Notes: a model not told the origin generated them from the sequence alone. A DNA stretch of 64,000 nt from Aquihabitans sp. G128 (GCF_019048865.1 NZ_CP077604.1:1674001-1738000); one strand, 5' to 3'; shown: positions 45,855 through 55,023, numbered from the stretch's first letter. Translations and numbers: made by a program.

Positions 45855-47903
45855 GTGGTGGTCGAGGAGCACCGGAGCTACTGCCGGATCTGCGCGGCGG
45901 CCTGCGGCATCGTCGTCTCCGTCGACGGCGAGCAGGTCGTCGGCGTGCGCGGCGATCCCACGCACCCCGGTTCGCACGGCTACACCTGCCCCAAGGGCCG
46001 AGCCCTCGGCGCGTTCCACCACTCGCCGGCCCGGCTCGACCGCCCGACGGTCCGGGGCGAGCAGGCGAGCTGGGACGACGCCCTGGTCGACCTGGCCGCC
46101 GGCCTCACCGCCGTGCGGGAGGTGCACGGCCCCGACGGCATCGGCTTCTACCTGGCCACCGGCCTGGCCTACGACAGCGCTGGCCAGATCGCGTCGATGA
46201 CCTGGTTCGCCGGCCAGGGGTCGCGCCAGCTCTACACCGCCGTCACCGTGGACAACGCCCCGGTGCTGGTGGCCGCTGAGCTGGTGACCGGCTCGCCGAT
46301 GCTGAACCCGGTGTGGGACCCGAGCCGCCCGGGCCTGCTGCTCCTCTTCGGGACCAACCCCGTGGTGTCGCACGGCTACGGGACGGCGCAGGCCGACCCC
46401 GTGGTGCAGCTGCGCCGCTACCGGGCGGGCGGCGGGCAGATCTGGGTGCTCGACCCCCGGCACAGCGAGACCGCCGCCCACGCCGACCGGGTGCTCACCG
46501 TGCGGCCCGGCTCCGACGTCGCGGTGCTGGCGTGGCTCTGCGCCGAGGTCCTGCGCGCCGGCGCCGATGCCGAGGAGCTGGCCCAGCGCTGCACCCCAGA
46601 GGACGTGGCCGCGCTGCGCTCCGCGGTCGCCGGCTTCGACCTCGGGCGAGCCGCGACGGCGTCCGGGGTGGCGACGGAGGACCTCGAGGCCCTCGCCGCC
46701 GCGGTGCGAGCTCACCCCGGGCGCCTGGCGGTCATGTGCGGCACCGGCCTGACGATGGGCCGCGACGGCGTGGTGGCCGAGTGGCTGCGCTGGGCCCTGC
46801 TCATCCTCACCGGGTCGCTCGATCGGCCCGGGGGGATGCGGTTCAACCGGGGAGGCATCTCCCGCCCCACCCGTCCACCCCGTCCGGCTCGCCCGTTGCC
46901 CGGCCCGCCCAGCCGCCCCGAGCTGCGGACCGTCATCGGCCAGTACCCGTGCGTGGCCCTCGTCGACGAGATCGAGGCGGGAGGCCTCCACGCCCTGGTC
47001 GTCGGCGGCGGCAACCCCCTCACCGCCTTCCCGGAGCCCGAGCGGACGCGAGCTGCGCTGGCCTCGCTCGACGTGCTCGCCGTGGTCGACGTGGCGGCCA
47101 ACGAGCTCACCGAGCTCGCCACCCACGTGCTCCCCGTCACCGGGCAGCTCGAGCGGGCCGACCTCACCCTCGCCGAGGGCGTCGCCCTGCGCTCGGCCGT
47201 CCAGCACACCCCGGCGATCGTGGCGGCCGGGGGTGCGCGGCGCCCGGTCTGGTGGGTGTTCGCCCAGCTCGCCCGCCGCCTCGGTGGCGACCTGCTGGCC
47301 GGCGCCGACCCGGACGTGCTCACCGACGACGTCTACCTGGGCGGCGTGCTCGGCGCCTCGTCGCTGGACGCCGCCGAGGTGCTGGCGGCCGGGCCTCACG
47401 GCGTCGAGGTGCCCCAGGAGTACGGCTGGGTGGCCGAGACCCTCCTGCCCGGCGGCCGTTGGCGGCTGGCGCCGCCCGAGCTGGTGGCCCGGCTGCTGGC
47501 GCACCGCCCGCCCGAGCCCCAGATCGACGGCCACCTGCTGCTGACCAACCGCCGGACCGCCCGCCGACTGAACTCGCTCGACCACGCCGCAACCGCCCTC
47601 GGCCGGCCCGAGGAGCCCATCGCCCGCCTCCACCCCGGCGATGCCGATCGCCTCGGCGTGGCCGTGGGCGACCGCGTGCTGGTGACCAGCGCCCACGGCC
47701 AGGTGGTGGTGACGGCCCGGTTCGACCCGGGCACCAGCGCCGGCACCATCTCGGTGAACCACGGCCACGCCGCCGCCAGCGTGGCCAACCTCACCAGCAC
47801 CCGGGTCGACGTCGACCCCCTCACGGGCATGCCCCTGGCATCGGGCCTGCCCGTCACCGTCGAGCGCGTCGGCGCACCCGTCCCCGATCCCACCCCTGGG
47901 TGA
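45855..47903 (+). CDS. Molybdopterin-dependent oxidoreductase (formate dehydrogenase/nitrate reductase-like)
   Basis: 682 residues. N-terminal [4Fe-4S] motif YCRICAAACGIVV ... GYTCPKGRAL, Mo-bis-MGD domains (LLLFGTNPVVSHGYG, WVLDPRHSETAAHADRVL, ALVVGGGNPLTAFPEP) and a C-terminal MGD-binding domain (RTARRLNSLDH, RLHPGDADRLGVAVGD). At the metal-ligand position it reads TGLAYDSAGQ without Cys or Sec, so Ser/Asp or none ligates Mo. No FeS partner or cofactor genes nearby; a stand-alone cytoplasmic enzyme of unknown substrate. Confidence 0.85.
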   Translation: MVVEEHRSYCRICAAACGIVVSVDGEQVVGVRGDPTHPGSHGYTCPKGRALGAFHHSPARLDRPTVRGEQASWDDALVDLAAGLTAVREVHGPDGIGFYLATGLAYDSAGQIASMTWFAGQGSRQLYTAVTVDNAPVLVAAELVTGSPMLNPVWDPSRPGLLLLFGTNPVVSHGYGTAQADPVVQLRRYRAGGGQIWVLDPRHSETAAHADRVLTVRPGSDVAVLAWLCAEVLRAGADAEELAQRCTPEDVAALRSAVAGFDLGRAATASGVATEDLEALAAAVRAHPGRLAVMCGTGLTMGRDGVVAEWLRWALLILTGSLDRPGGMRFNRGGISRPTRPPRPARPLPGPPSRPELRTVIGQYPCVALVDEIEAGGLHALVVGGGNPLTAFPEPERTRAALASLDVLAVVDVAANELTELATHVLPVTGQLERADLTLAEGVALRSAVQHTPAIVAAGGARRPVWWVFAQLARRLGGDLLAGADPDVLTDDVYLGGVLGASSLDAAEVLAAGPHGVEVPQEYGWVAETLLPGGRWRLAPPELVARLLAHRPPEPQIDGHLLLTNRRTARRLNSLDHAATALGRPEEPIARLHPGDADRLGVAVGDRVLVTSAHGQVVVTARFDPGTSAGTISVNHGHAAASVANLTSTRVDVDPLTGMPLASGLPVTVERVGAPVPDPTPG

Positions 47904-47958
47904 GCGGGACATCCGGCTTCGATCAGCGCCGCCTCCTGCGCTACCATGAACGTCTCTT

Positions 47959-48037
47959 GGTGGTCGTAGCTCAGCTGGTCAGAGCGCCGCGTTGTGGTCG
48001 CGGATGTCGGGGGGTTCGAATCCCCTCGGTCACCCCA
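47959..48037 (+). tRNA. tRNA-His (anticodon GUG), one extra G in the T stem
   Basis: Includes the G-1:C73 pair of tRNA-His, anticodon stem CCGCG/CGCGG with loop TTGTGGT, encoded CCA. The T-arm side reads six Gs before TTCGAAT although only five pair with CCCCT, so one G is extra relative to a standard tRNA. Confidence 0.88.
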
Positions 48038-48159
48038 GCGCATCGGCCGGCCGTCCCTCGGGGCGGCCGGTCGATGCCGTTTTCCGGGGCCGTGCGGGGG
48101 GGCCCGAGACCCGCGTTCCGGTTGGCGCCACCCCAGGGTCGGTCGACTAGGGTCGCTCC

Positions 48160-48232
48160 GCGCCTCTAGCTCAACGGCAGAGCAATGGACTCTTAATCCA
48201 CAGGTTGGGGGTTCGAATCCCCCCGGGGCGCA
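48160..48232 (+). tRNA. tRNA-Lys (anticodon CUU), one extra C before the acceptor
   Basis: Acceptor GCGCCTC pairs with GGGGCGC; loop CTCTTAA gives CTT; T-arm GGGGG-TTCGAAT-CCCCC is followed by a sixth C before the acceptor strand, a likely extra base. CCA not encoded. One A-C mismatch at the top of the anticodon stem. Confidence 0.85.
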
Positions 48233-48237
48233 CCCAC

Positions 48238-48269
48238 GATCGGACCGCTGCACCAGCAGCGGTCCGATC
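48238..48269 (+). terminator. Terminator after tRNA-Lys
   Basis: 13-bp perfect arms GATCGGACCGCTG/complement with loop CACCAG, followed by TCGTTCTCC. Confidence 0.75.
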
Positions 48270-48310
48270 TCGTTCTCCCCCGCAGCCCGAGCGCCCGGGA
48301 CACTCGCTCG

Positions 48311-48390
48311 AACTTGTGGGCCGAGACCGCCGTTTTCGGCGGTGTGGGCCCACAAGTTTCGGGTTCGAACCCTCGGGGCGTGCACCAGAG
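48311..48390 (+). other. Long hairpin followed by a tRNA 3'-end-like sequence
   Basis: Outer 12-bp arms (AACTTGTGGGCC and complement) enclose a 7-bp ACCGCCG stem with a TTTT loop. Directly after, GGGTTCGAACCCTCGGGGCG-type sequence mimics the T-arm and acceptor end of the tRNA-Lys next door. No full tRNA can be folded. Confidence 0.45.
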
Positions 48391-48424
48391 CTCGTTGCAT
48401 CGACCGGGGCGGGGTCGCCAGCCC

Positions 48425-50092
48425 TCAGCAGGACCGTCCGGGATCGGGGGCGAGGACCACCCGCACGCGCGACTCGCCGGCCGGGCGCCCCGGCGCGGTC
48501 ACCAGGAGCAGGGTGCGACCGCCGGTGGGCACCACCGAGCTCGCCGGCTGCAACAGCACGAGGCCGGCGCACCGGCGGCCGACGGGGCGGTGCGATGGGC
48601 CCATGGCCTCGCGAGCACCGCCCGTGGCGACGGGCTGGCGCCCGGCCAGCAAGAGCCGTTCCCCCACCACCGAGGTGAGCTGGAGGTCGTAGCGCCCGGA
48701 TCGGCCGAACTGGTAGCGCTCGCCGCGCTCGGTGCCGGCCACCACGGCGTCACCCACGGAACGAGCCAGCCGGCTCCCGTCGTCATCGGTCGGCGCAGGC
48801 GGCACCGACCAGGCCGCTACCAAGACGGCCACCAGCGCCAGGCCGAGCAGCGCCACCGGGCGACCGAGCGGACCAGCCCGCAGGCGGTCGACGGCCCGGA
48901 GGGCCCCGCCGCCGTGCGCCGCCGCCATCGGCCCGACCGCCCGAGCGACGGGGAGCGCGACCACCAGCCAGGCCACCAGGCCGGCGATCGCGAACCACCG
49001 GAAGGCGTACAGGGCCACCACGAGGTCACGCCGGGGGAACGCCTGGGCGGTCGCGAAGACGCCCAGCCCCAGCAGCAGCGCCACCACGGCGCCGGAGGAG
49101 ACGCTGCGGTCCCGTCTGCGGATGGCCGAACCCAGCACGGCGAAGAGCACGATCGTGAACGCCACGGTGACCACGACGTCGCCCGAACCGTGGCCCTCGA
49201 ACGCCTGGGTCGGGGCCTGAGAGAACGAGCGCCCCGTGCGGGTGAACGTGGGTCGAGCCCACACGGCCTGGCTGGTGGCGGCGAAGGCCACCGGGGCTCC
49301 GCCGCGCGCCACCTGCTCCGAACGGGCACCAGCGACGGCGGTGAGGTTGCCGGGGTGGTCTGTCAGCTCCTGGTACACCGGCAGCGCCCAGCTGGCGACG
49401 AGGACCAGGGCGGCGAGGCCCAGGGCTCGTCGTTCGCCACCGGGCCGCGTGCGCAGCCGGGCCACCACGGCGACCGCCGCGGCGGCAGCCAGCAGGGCCG
49501 ACGGTGGGACGAAGCTGAGGTGCGCCTGGGCGGTGAACGAGCCGACCAGGGCCACGGCAGGGAGCAGCCGCACCTCGCCGTCGAGCACCGACCACGTCAG
49601 GAAGGCGAGCAGCACGAGCGGGGCCAGGCCGATGGACGGGTTCCAGATCGAAGCCGCGGCTGCGGGCCCGAGGGCCCGCAGGAGCAGGAGGATCCCGAGG
49701 GCCGTGGCCCCGGCCAACCCGAAGCCCCCTCGGCGCCGCGCCAGCACCACGGACCACGCCAGGGCGGCGCTGCTCACCAGGGCGGCGACGAGCGGCAGCA
49801 CGCCGATGGCCCCGACCCGCACCGGCACGGCGAGCAGGACGTAGAGGAGCGGACCGAGGCTGTGGACCTTCGGACCCCCGCCCCCGGCGAGGGAGTGGGC
49901 GCCCACCAGCGGCGGGTGCGTGGTGAAGACGTCGAAGCTGCGGCTGACGATGAACGCGTCGTCGGACTGCGGGACCCACGACGAGGCGACGAGGCCGAGC
50001 CCGGCACGCAGGACCGGGGCGACCGCGACGAGGGCCAACGCACCCACGGCGGCGGACGCGCGCCGGCCGGAGCAGGATCCACGGCTCGCCAT
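48425..50092 (-). CDS. Polytopic membrane protein, GT-C glycosyltransferase-like
   Basis: 555 residues, about 10-12 membrane helices over residues 1-450 (AVGALALVAVAPVLRAGLGL near the N-terminus), then a soluble C-terminal part of about 120 residues. An early Asp pair in SWVPQSDDAFIVS after helix 1 is like the catalytic DD/DE of GT-C polyprenyl-phosphate sugar transferases. Start ATG at 50092 with GACAAT six bases upstream. Specific sugar and acceptor unknown. Confidence 0.65.
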   Translation of the reverse strand: MASRGSCSGRRASAAVGALALVAVAPVLRAGLGLVASSWVPQSDDAFIVSRSFDVFTTHPPLVGAHSLAGGGGPKVHSLGPLLYVLLAVPVRVGAIGVLPLVAALVSSAALAWSVVLARRRGGFGLAGATALGILLLLRALGPAAAASIWNPSIGLAPLVLLAFLTWSVLDGEVRLLPAVALVGSFTAQAHLSFVPPSALLAAAAAVAVVARLRTRPGGERRALGLAALVLVASWALPVYQELTDHPGNLTAVAGARSEQVARGGAPVAFAATSQAVWARPTFTRTGRSFSQAPTQAFEGHGSGDVVVTVAFTIVLFAVLGSAIRRRDRSVSSGAVVALLLGLGVFATAQAFPRRDLVVALYAFRWFAIAGLVAWLVVALPVARAVGPMAAAHGGGALRAVDRLRAGPLGRPVALLGLALVAVLVAAWSVPPAPTDDDGSRLARSVGDAVVAGTERGERYQFGRSGRYDLQLTSVVGERLLLAGRQPVATGGAREAMGPSHRPVGRRCAGLVLLQPASSVVPTGGRTLLLVTAPGRPAGESRVRVVLAPDPGRSC

Positions 50093-50098
50093 CTCCGG

Positions 50099-50104
50099 AT
50101 TGTC
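50099..50104 (-). promoter_or_regulatory. -10 element of GT-C-like gene
   Basis: GACAAT, 6 bases before the ATG; leaderless. Confidence 0.4.
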
Positions 50105-50163
50105 GCACGCATCCGAGACCGCCGAGCGGTGATCCGCCTCGTCGCAGCACCTCGCCGCGGGCG

Positions 50164-51132
50164 TCAGCGATGCAGGTCGAGAGCGGCGGCGAGGCGGTGG
50201 AGGTTGGCCCAGGCCAGGTCGGGCGGGATGCCGCCCATCATCGGGTGGAGGGCGAGGGTGCCCCACTCGCCCAGGTCGGCGACGAGCGAGCGGAGGCCGG
50301 CGGCGGTGAGGACCTGGTACTCGGGGTCGTCGTCGGGGTCGCCCGGTTCGGGGTCGAAGCCGGTGGCCGAGCCCGACTGCGCCGCCCAGGCGCCGTAGGA
50401 CGCCCGCTCGTGGGCGACGTGGGGCCGCACCGCGTCCCAGCCGGCGGCGACGTCCTCGTCGACGTGCACGAAGCGGGGGCCGACCGGGGGCATCGGGCCC
50501 CAGTCCGGACCGCCGCCCTCGACCACCGCAGCCCGGTAGGCCTCCCAGAAGCGGGGCTGCGACGGGAAGAACAGGTCGGCCAGGCGCGCCGCCCGCCTCG
50601 CCGCCCCGTCCGACGCGCCGCCGAGCAGGATCGGCGGACGGGGCCGACGGTGCGGGGTCGGCGTCACCCGGACCGTGCGGCCCCGGTGCTCGAAGGGCTC
50701 CCCCGTCCAGGCCGCCTGCAAGGTGGCGATGGCCTCGATCACCGCCGGCACGCGGCCGGCCAGGTCCTTGCCGAACATGGCGAACTCACCCGGCACGTAG
50801 CCGTTGGCCAGCACCAGTTCGAGCCGGCCCCGGCTGAGCTGGTCGACCACCGCGGCGTCCTCGGCGATGCGCAGGGGGTCGTGCAGGGGCGCGATGAGTG
50901 CGGCCACGCGGATCTTGATGCGCCGGGTGCGCGCCGCGACCGCAGCGGCGAAGACCAACGGCGACGGGAGGCAGCCGTCGTCGACGCCGTGGTGCTCCGA
51001 GAGCGTGACCACCCGGATGCCGTGCGCCTCGGCCCACTCGATCTGATCGAGCGCAGCGTCGTAGCGGTCGGCCAGGTCGGTGCCGGCGAACGCCGGGTTG
51101 CGGAGGTCGTAGCGGATCTCGAGGCGGGCCAC
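50164..51132 (-). CDS. LLM-class flavin-dependent oxidoreductase
   Basis: 322 residues, luciferase-like TIM barrel. WAEAHGIRVVTLSEHHG and LSRGRLELVLANGYVPGEFAMFG are family signatures; RPPILLGGASDGAARRAARLAD is the flavin-phosphate region. Could use FMN or F420; the sequence does not decide. GTG start at 51132 with TAGAAC six bases upstream, hence leaderless. Substrate unknown. Confidence 0.88.
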   Translation of the reverse strand: MARLEIRYDLRNPAFAGTDLADRYDAALDQIEWAEAHGIRVVTLSEHHGVDDGCLPSPLVFAAAVAARTRRIKIRVAALIAPLHDPLRIAEDAAVVDQLSRGRLELVLANGYVPGEFAMFGKDLAGRVPAVIEAIATLQAAWTGEPFEHRGRTVRVTPTPHRRPRPPILLGGASDGAARRAARLADLFFPSQPRFWEAYRAAVVEGGGPDWGPMPPVGPRFVHVDEDVAAGWDAVRPHVAHERASYGAWAAQSGSATGFDPEPGDPDDDPEYQVLTAAGLRSLVADLGEWGTLALHPMMGGIPPDLAWANLHRLAAALDLHR

Positions 51133-51138
51133 CGCGCC

Positions 51139-51144
51139 GTTCTA
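51139..51144 (-). promoter_or_regulatory. -10 element of LLM oxidoreductase gene
   Basis: TAGAAC, 6 bases before the GTG start; leaderless. Confidence 0.45.
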
Positions 51145-51213
51145 GCCCGGATGGCGAACGGCCTGACGGGTCGTCAGGTCAGCGGTCCGACGCTGACCGG
51201 CCCACCGGCGGGA

Positions 51214-52266
51214 TCACGGGCGCACCACGGCCCGACCGCCCAGGGTCCCCGCCTCCATCGCCGCGTAGGCCGCATCGACCTCGTCGAGCCCGAACGGCTC
51301 CACGTCGACCCGGATCCGCCCGGCGGCGGCCAGGTCGAGCACGGCCCGGGCGTCGGCCAGGTCGGAGCCTTGGAACGTGAACAGCTCGCCGTCCTGGGGC
51401 AAGGTCGAGAACCAGGGGCGTCGCAACGTGCCCCCGGCGGCGCCCACCAGCGCCAGCGCGCCGCCCGGGGCCAGCAGGCGGGTGCCGAGGGCGATGCTGT
51501 CGTCGATGCCGACGACGTCGACCACGGCGTCGACGGGCACCCCGCCCAGCGCGTCGCGGATGCCCTCGAAGGTGTCCGGTCCCACGCCGTCGACCACGTG
51601 CGTGGCGCCCAGCTCGCCAGCCAGCGCCCGCCGGGCCGGGTTCGGGTCGACGGCCACCACCGGCACGTCGGCCAGCGCCACCAGCAGCTGCACGACGTAG
51701 GCACCCAGGCCCCCGATGCCGAGCACCACCGCCGCGCCATCGGCCTGGAGCCGGGGCAGCACCCGGCGCACGGCGTGGTGCGAGGTGGCCCCGGCGTCGG
51801 TCAACGGGCCGGCGACGGCCGGATCGAGCGTCCCGAGCGGGAACAACAGGCGGTCGGCCTCGTCGACCAGCACGTGCTGGGCGAGGCCGCCGTCGCGGCC
51901 GTAGCCCCGGCCCACCAGGCCCTCGGCGCAGGCGTTCTCGATGCCCCGGAGGCACCACCGGCAACGCCCGCAGGACGCCGGGGAGGCCACCGCGACCGGG
52001 TCGCCCTCGACCACCGACGCCACGCCGTCGCCCACGGCATCGACCCAGCCGGCCGTCTCGTGGCCCAGCGTGAACGGCACCGACCAGCCGAGCGCCTCGC
52101 CGATGGCGGCCGGCATCTGGCCCATGGCCACGTCGGAGTGGCAGAGGCCGCAGCCGGCCACCCGCACCCGGACCTGGCCCGGCCCGGGCTCGGGGACCAC
52201 CACCTCGACGAGGCGAGCGGGCTCGCCCCACCCCAGGATCCGATAGGCCGGCATCGATGCGCGCAC
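51214..52266 (-). CDS. Zinc-dependent alcohol dehydrogenase (MDR family)
   Basis: 350 residues. Catalytic zinc: Cys in GCGLCHSDV, His-Glu in FTLGHETAGWV; structural zinc: CGRCRWCLRGIENAC. Rossmann GIGGLGAYVVQ with VDPNPARR after the second strand suggests NAD over NADP. GTG at 52266 chosen because TACGGT lies six bases before it. Alcohol substrate unknown. Confidence 0.92.
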   Translation of the reverse strand: MRASMPAYRILGWGEPARLVEVVVPEPGPGQVRVRVAGCGLCHSDVAMGQMPAAIGEALGWSVPFTLGHETAGWVDAVGDGVASVVEGDPVAVASPASCGRCRWCLRGIENACAEGLVGRGYGRDGGLAQHVLVDEADRLLFPLGTLDPAVAGPLTDAGATSHHAVRRVLPRLQADGAAVVLGIGGLGAYVVQLLVALADVPVVAVDPNPARRALAGELGATHVVDGVGPDTFEGIRDALGGVPVDAVVDVVGIDDSIALGTRLLAPGGALALVGAAGGTLRRPWFSTLPQDGELFTFQGSDLADARAVLDLAAAGRIRVDVEPFGLDEVDAAYAAMEAGTLGGRAVVRP

Positions 52267-52272
52267 GGCGCC

Positions 52273-52278
52273 ACCGTA
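52273..52278 (-). promoter_or_regulatory. -10 element of alcohol dehydrogenase gene
   Basis: TACGGT, 6 bases before the GTG start; leaderless. Confidence 0.45.
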
Positions 52279-52341
52279 CGGCGGCCGGTCGCCCCCGAGC
52301 GGAGGAGGTCCCGTGGCGGGGACCAGGTGCGGGCGGTCGGG

Positions 52342-53145
52342 CTAGACGGTGCCCGCCATCACCGGGAGGTTCTTCGAGGCGACGACGCCCGGAGCCTTCT
52401 CCTTGGTGACGGCGAAGGACTGCACCTGCGAGACCTGGCCGGGGTCGACGTGGAACGGCACGACGTCGGTGCCGCCGTCGAAGGTGCCCAGCGAGAGCAC
52501 CACCCCGTCGACCTGGCCCCAGAGCTGGTACAGGTCGCCGGAGCCGGCGTCGGGCAGGTCGTGGGCCACGAGGTAGCCCTTGCCGGTCGAGTCGACGAGC
52601 GCCTGGGCGCCCATGTCCTTGGCGCCGGTGAGGCTGACCTGCACCTCGGCGCTCGTGGTGGGCAGCGCCGAGCCGGTCGGGCGATCGTCGCGGCCCTGGC
52701 CGTAGGCGAAGAAGCCCACGGCGGCGAGCAGGCAGGCGGCGGCCGCCAGGACCGCAGTGAGGGTGCGCAGGCGGGCCGAACGGGGGCGCAGGGGCACCAC
52801 CAGGGCGCCCTTGCCCGCAGCGGGCTCGGCGACCGGGGCATCCGGCGCCTCGGCCTGGTCCCGCAGCGAAGCGAGGGGGTCGACCTCGCCCACGGGGCTG
52901 AAGGTCATCCGCAGCGGCGGGGCCGGCGGCGAGAGCTCGGCGGCGATCCGGTCCCAGACGCCCTCGGGGGCATCGGTGCCGGAGTGCGACAAGAAGGACG
53001 CCACCTCGCGGTGCTCGGACACCTCGGCGGCGCACCACGGGCAGGAGCGGAGGTGGATCTCGACGCGCTCGCGCTCGTCAGGGTCGACCGCATCGAGCGC
53101 GTAGGCACCCAGCAGGTCGGAGAAGTCGTCGTGAAAGGCGCTCAT
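52342..53145 (-). CDS. RskA-family anti-sigma factor with zinc-finger N-domain
   Basis: 267 residues. N-terminal anti-sigma domain LLGAYALDAVDPDERERVE with VEIHLRSCPWCAAEV (HxxxCxxC zinc motif), membrane helix TAVLAAAACLLAAVGFFAYG (about 130-150) and an extracytoplasmic RskA domain (DLYQLWGQVDGVVLSLGTF, AVTKEKAPGVVASKNLPVMA). ATG overlaps the sigma factor stop. Holds the sigma factor at the membrane until regulated proteolysis. Confidence 0.93.
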   Translation of the reverse strand: MSAFHDDFSDLLGAYALDAVDPDERERVEIHLRSCPWCAAEVSEHREVASFLSHSGTDAPEGVWDRIAAELSPPAPPLRMTFSPVGEVDPLASLRDQAEAPDAPVAEPAAGKGALVVPLRPRSARLRTLTAVLAAAACLLAAVGFFAYGQGRDDRPTGSALPTTSAEVQVSLTGAKDMGAQALVDSTGKGYLVAHDLPDAGSGDLYQLWGQVDGVVLSLGTFDGGTDVVPFHVDPGQVSQVQSFAVTKEKAPGVVASKNLPVMAGTV

Positions 53146-53723
53146 AGGTCATCCCCGAAGCTCACACCGGCGGCGACGAGCTCGCCGCGCAGGTGCTTGA
53201 GGCCCGATCGGATCCGGCTCTTGACCGTTCCTTCGGGCTCGTCCAACAAGGTGGCCACCTCTCGATAGGTGTGACCGCCAAGATACGCGAGCCGGATGGC
53301 TTCGCGTTCACCTTCGGGGAGCGCCTCGATGGCCTCGCGCACGTGGTCGGCGACGGTGAGGTCCCAGACCTCCCGCTCGAGGTCGTAGCCGGCCTCGGCG
53401 GTCCGACGCAGGTTCTTCTCCTCGCGCCGACGGCGCGAGGACTCCGAGCGCAGGAGGTCGACGGAGCGGCCGTGGCACTGCGCCAGCAGGTAGGAGCGCA
53501 GCGAACCGCGGCCGGGATCGAACTTGTCGGGGTCGTTCCAGAGGCGCAGGAACACCTCTTGGACGATCTCCTCGGCCAGGGCGGGCTCGGCGAGCAGGCG
53601 TCGGGCCAGCCCGAAGACCGCACCGGCGTGGCGCCGGTACGCCTCGGCGAGGGCGTCCTGGTTGTAGCGGCTGATCGCCACCACCAGGCCAGCGTCGCTG
53701 GTCTCGCCCAGGGGCGTGTTCAC
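53142..53723 (-). CDS. ECF sigma factor, SigK-like
   Basis: 193 residues from a GTG with GGAG upstream. Region 2 (YRRHAGAVFGLARRLL, AEEIVQEVFLRLWNDPDKFD, RSYLLAQCHGRSVDLLR) and region 4 (ALPEGEREAIRLAYLGGHTY, REVATLLDEPEGTVKSRIR). Partnered with the RskA-type anti-sigma factor by a 4-base overlap, as in the mycobacterial SigK/RskA pair. Upstream neighbour is the RNA methyltransferase. Confidence 0.92.
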   Translation of the reverse strand: MNTPLGETSDAGLVVAISRYNQDALAEAYRRHAGAVFGLARRLLAEPALAEEIVQEVFLRLWNDPDKFDPGRGSLRSYLLAQCHGRSVDLLRSESSRRRREEKNLRRTAEAGYDLEREVWDLTVADHVREAIEALPEGEREAIRLAYLGGHTYREVATLLDEPEGTVKSRIRSGLKHLRGELVAAGVSFGDDL

Positions 53724-53818
53724 GTCGTCTCCATTGCCCCGTCCTACGGAGCGGCGCGGGCGCCTGGATGACGATTCCGATGAACTCGTTGCTTCGCCCA
53801 CGGTCCCCCCGTACCCGT

Positions 53819-55015
53819 TCAGCCGAACCGGCGGAACCCCGACACGACCTCGATCTGGCCGGTGTGACCGAAAAGGTCGAGGACCGATGATCCCACGTGG
53901 GCGTAGCCCGCGGCGGCCAGCAGCTTGGCGTCGCGCCCCAAGGAGGCCGGGTCGCAGCTCACCAGGACGCAGTGGGCCGCCCCCGTGGCGAGGACCGCGG
54001 CCACCCCCTCGGCGGCGAGGCCGCTGGCTGCGGGGTCGGCGACGACGACGTCGGCGGGGCTCGGCCGCCACCGCCCGAGCGCGACCTTCACGAACCGGGC
54101 GCCGGTGTCGGCGAGGTTGTGGCGGGCGTCGGCCACCGCCGAGGCGTTGCGCTCGACGCCCACGACCGAGCGGCCGAGGCCGACGGTGCCGGCGAAGAGG
54201 CCCACGCCCGAGCAGAGGTCGACCAGGCGCTCGGCCTCGGGGGCGAAGCGCTCGATCGAGGTGGCGACCTCGGCCACCAGGGCCTCGGCGCCCTCCGGGC
54301 TGGCCTGGAAGAACGATCGAGCCGACACCCGCCACGTGCGGCCGGCGACCTCCTCGTGGATCCACGCCCGGTGCCCGCTGGACAGCTCGTCGGTGCCCAC
54401 GACCAGGACGCCGTCGGGCACCCGCACGCCCTTCGCGCTCGGCCCGACCACCACCATGCGCTCGCCGGTCCGGGCGCCGACCCGGATGGTGACGTCGGTG
54501 GCCTCGCCGAACCAGCCCCGGGCGATGACGTCCTCGACCAGCGGGTGGGCGATCAGGCAGGAGTCGACCGCCACCGGCTCGTGGGACCGGCGACGTCGGA
54601 AGGCGAAGTGGCCTTCGGGATCGGCGGTGCCCCGGACCGTGGTGCGCAACCGCTCGGCGGCCAGCGCCACCCCGGCGCCAACCTCCGGGTCGGCGATGCC
54701 GCCGGTGCGGCGCAGGACGTCGGCCACCTGCTCGAGCCGCAGCCGATGCTGGGCGTCGACGGCCAGGTGCTGCCAGTCGCAGCCCCCGCACCCCTCCTCG
54801 ACGTGCGGGCAGGGCGGCGCCACGCGGTCGGCCGACGGCTCGACGACGCCGACCACCACGCCGCGGGCGAAGGTCTTCCGCTCGTCGGTGAGCTCGACCA
54901 GCACGGTCTCGTCCGGTCCGGCACCGCCGACGAACACCACCCGACCCGACGCCTCCCGGGCGACGGCCTCGCCCCCGACGGCCATGGCGGTGGTGCGGAG
55001 CTCGACGACGGTCAC
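53819..55015 (-). CDS. TrmA/RumA-family 23S rRNA or tRNA (uracil-5-)-methyltransferase
   Basis: 398 residues. N-terminal TRAM domain (about 1-55), a four-Cys [4Fe-4S]-type cluster (CPHVEEGCGGCDWQH), SAM-binding VDLCSGVGLFAGTVG and catalytic Cys in LVSCDPASLGRD. Start GTG at 55015, eight bases after TAAGCT. RumA/RlmD-like by the Cys cluster, but tRNA activity cannot be excluded. Divergent from rpe with a shared inverted repeat. Confidence 0.88.
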   Translation of the reverse strand: MTVVELRTTAMAVGGEAVAREASGRVVFVGGAGPDETVLVELTDERKTFARGVVVGVVEPSADRVAPPCPHVEEGCGGCDWQHLAVDAQHRLRLEQVADVLRRTGGIADPEVGAGVALAAERLRTTVRGTADPEGHFAFRRRRSHEPVAVDSCLIAHPLVEDVIARGWFGEATDVTIRVGARTGERMVVVGPSAKGVRVPDGVLVVGTDELSSGHRAWIHEEVAGRTWRVSARSFFQASPEGAEALVAEVATSIERFAPEAERLVDLCSGVGLFAGTVGLGRSVVGVERNASAVADARHNLADTGARFVKVALGRWRPSPADVVVADPAASGLAAEGVAAVLATGAAHCVLVSCDPASLGRDAKLLAAAGYAHVGSSVLDLFGHTGQIEVVSGFRRFG

Positions 55016-55023
55016 GACGGGCG

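Noticed and set aside
44040-47912. Very long open frame on the minus strand (about 1290 codons)
   Set aside because: It is antisense to two carboxypeptidase genes and a molybdopterin oxidoreductase with clear motifs; GC-rich DNA gives long antisense frames, and the translation has no domains.
48361-48390. A fourth tRNA in the 48-kb cluster
   Set aside because: Only a T-arm/acceptor-like 3' end is present; upstream sequence forms a hairpin, not a D-arm and anticodon arm.
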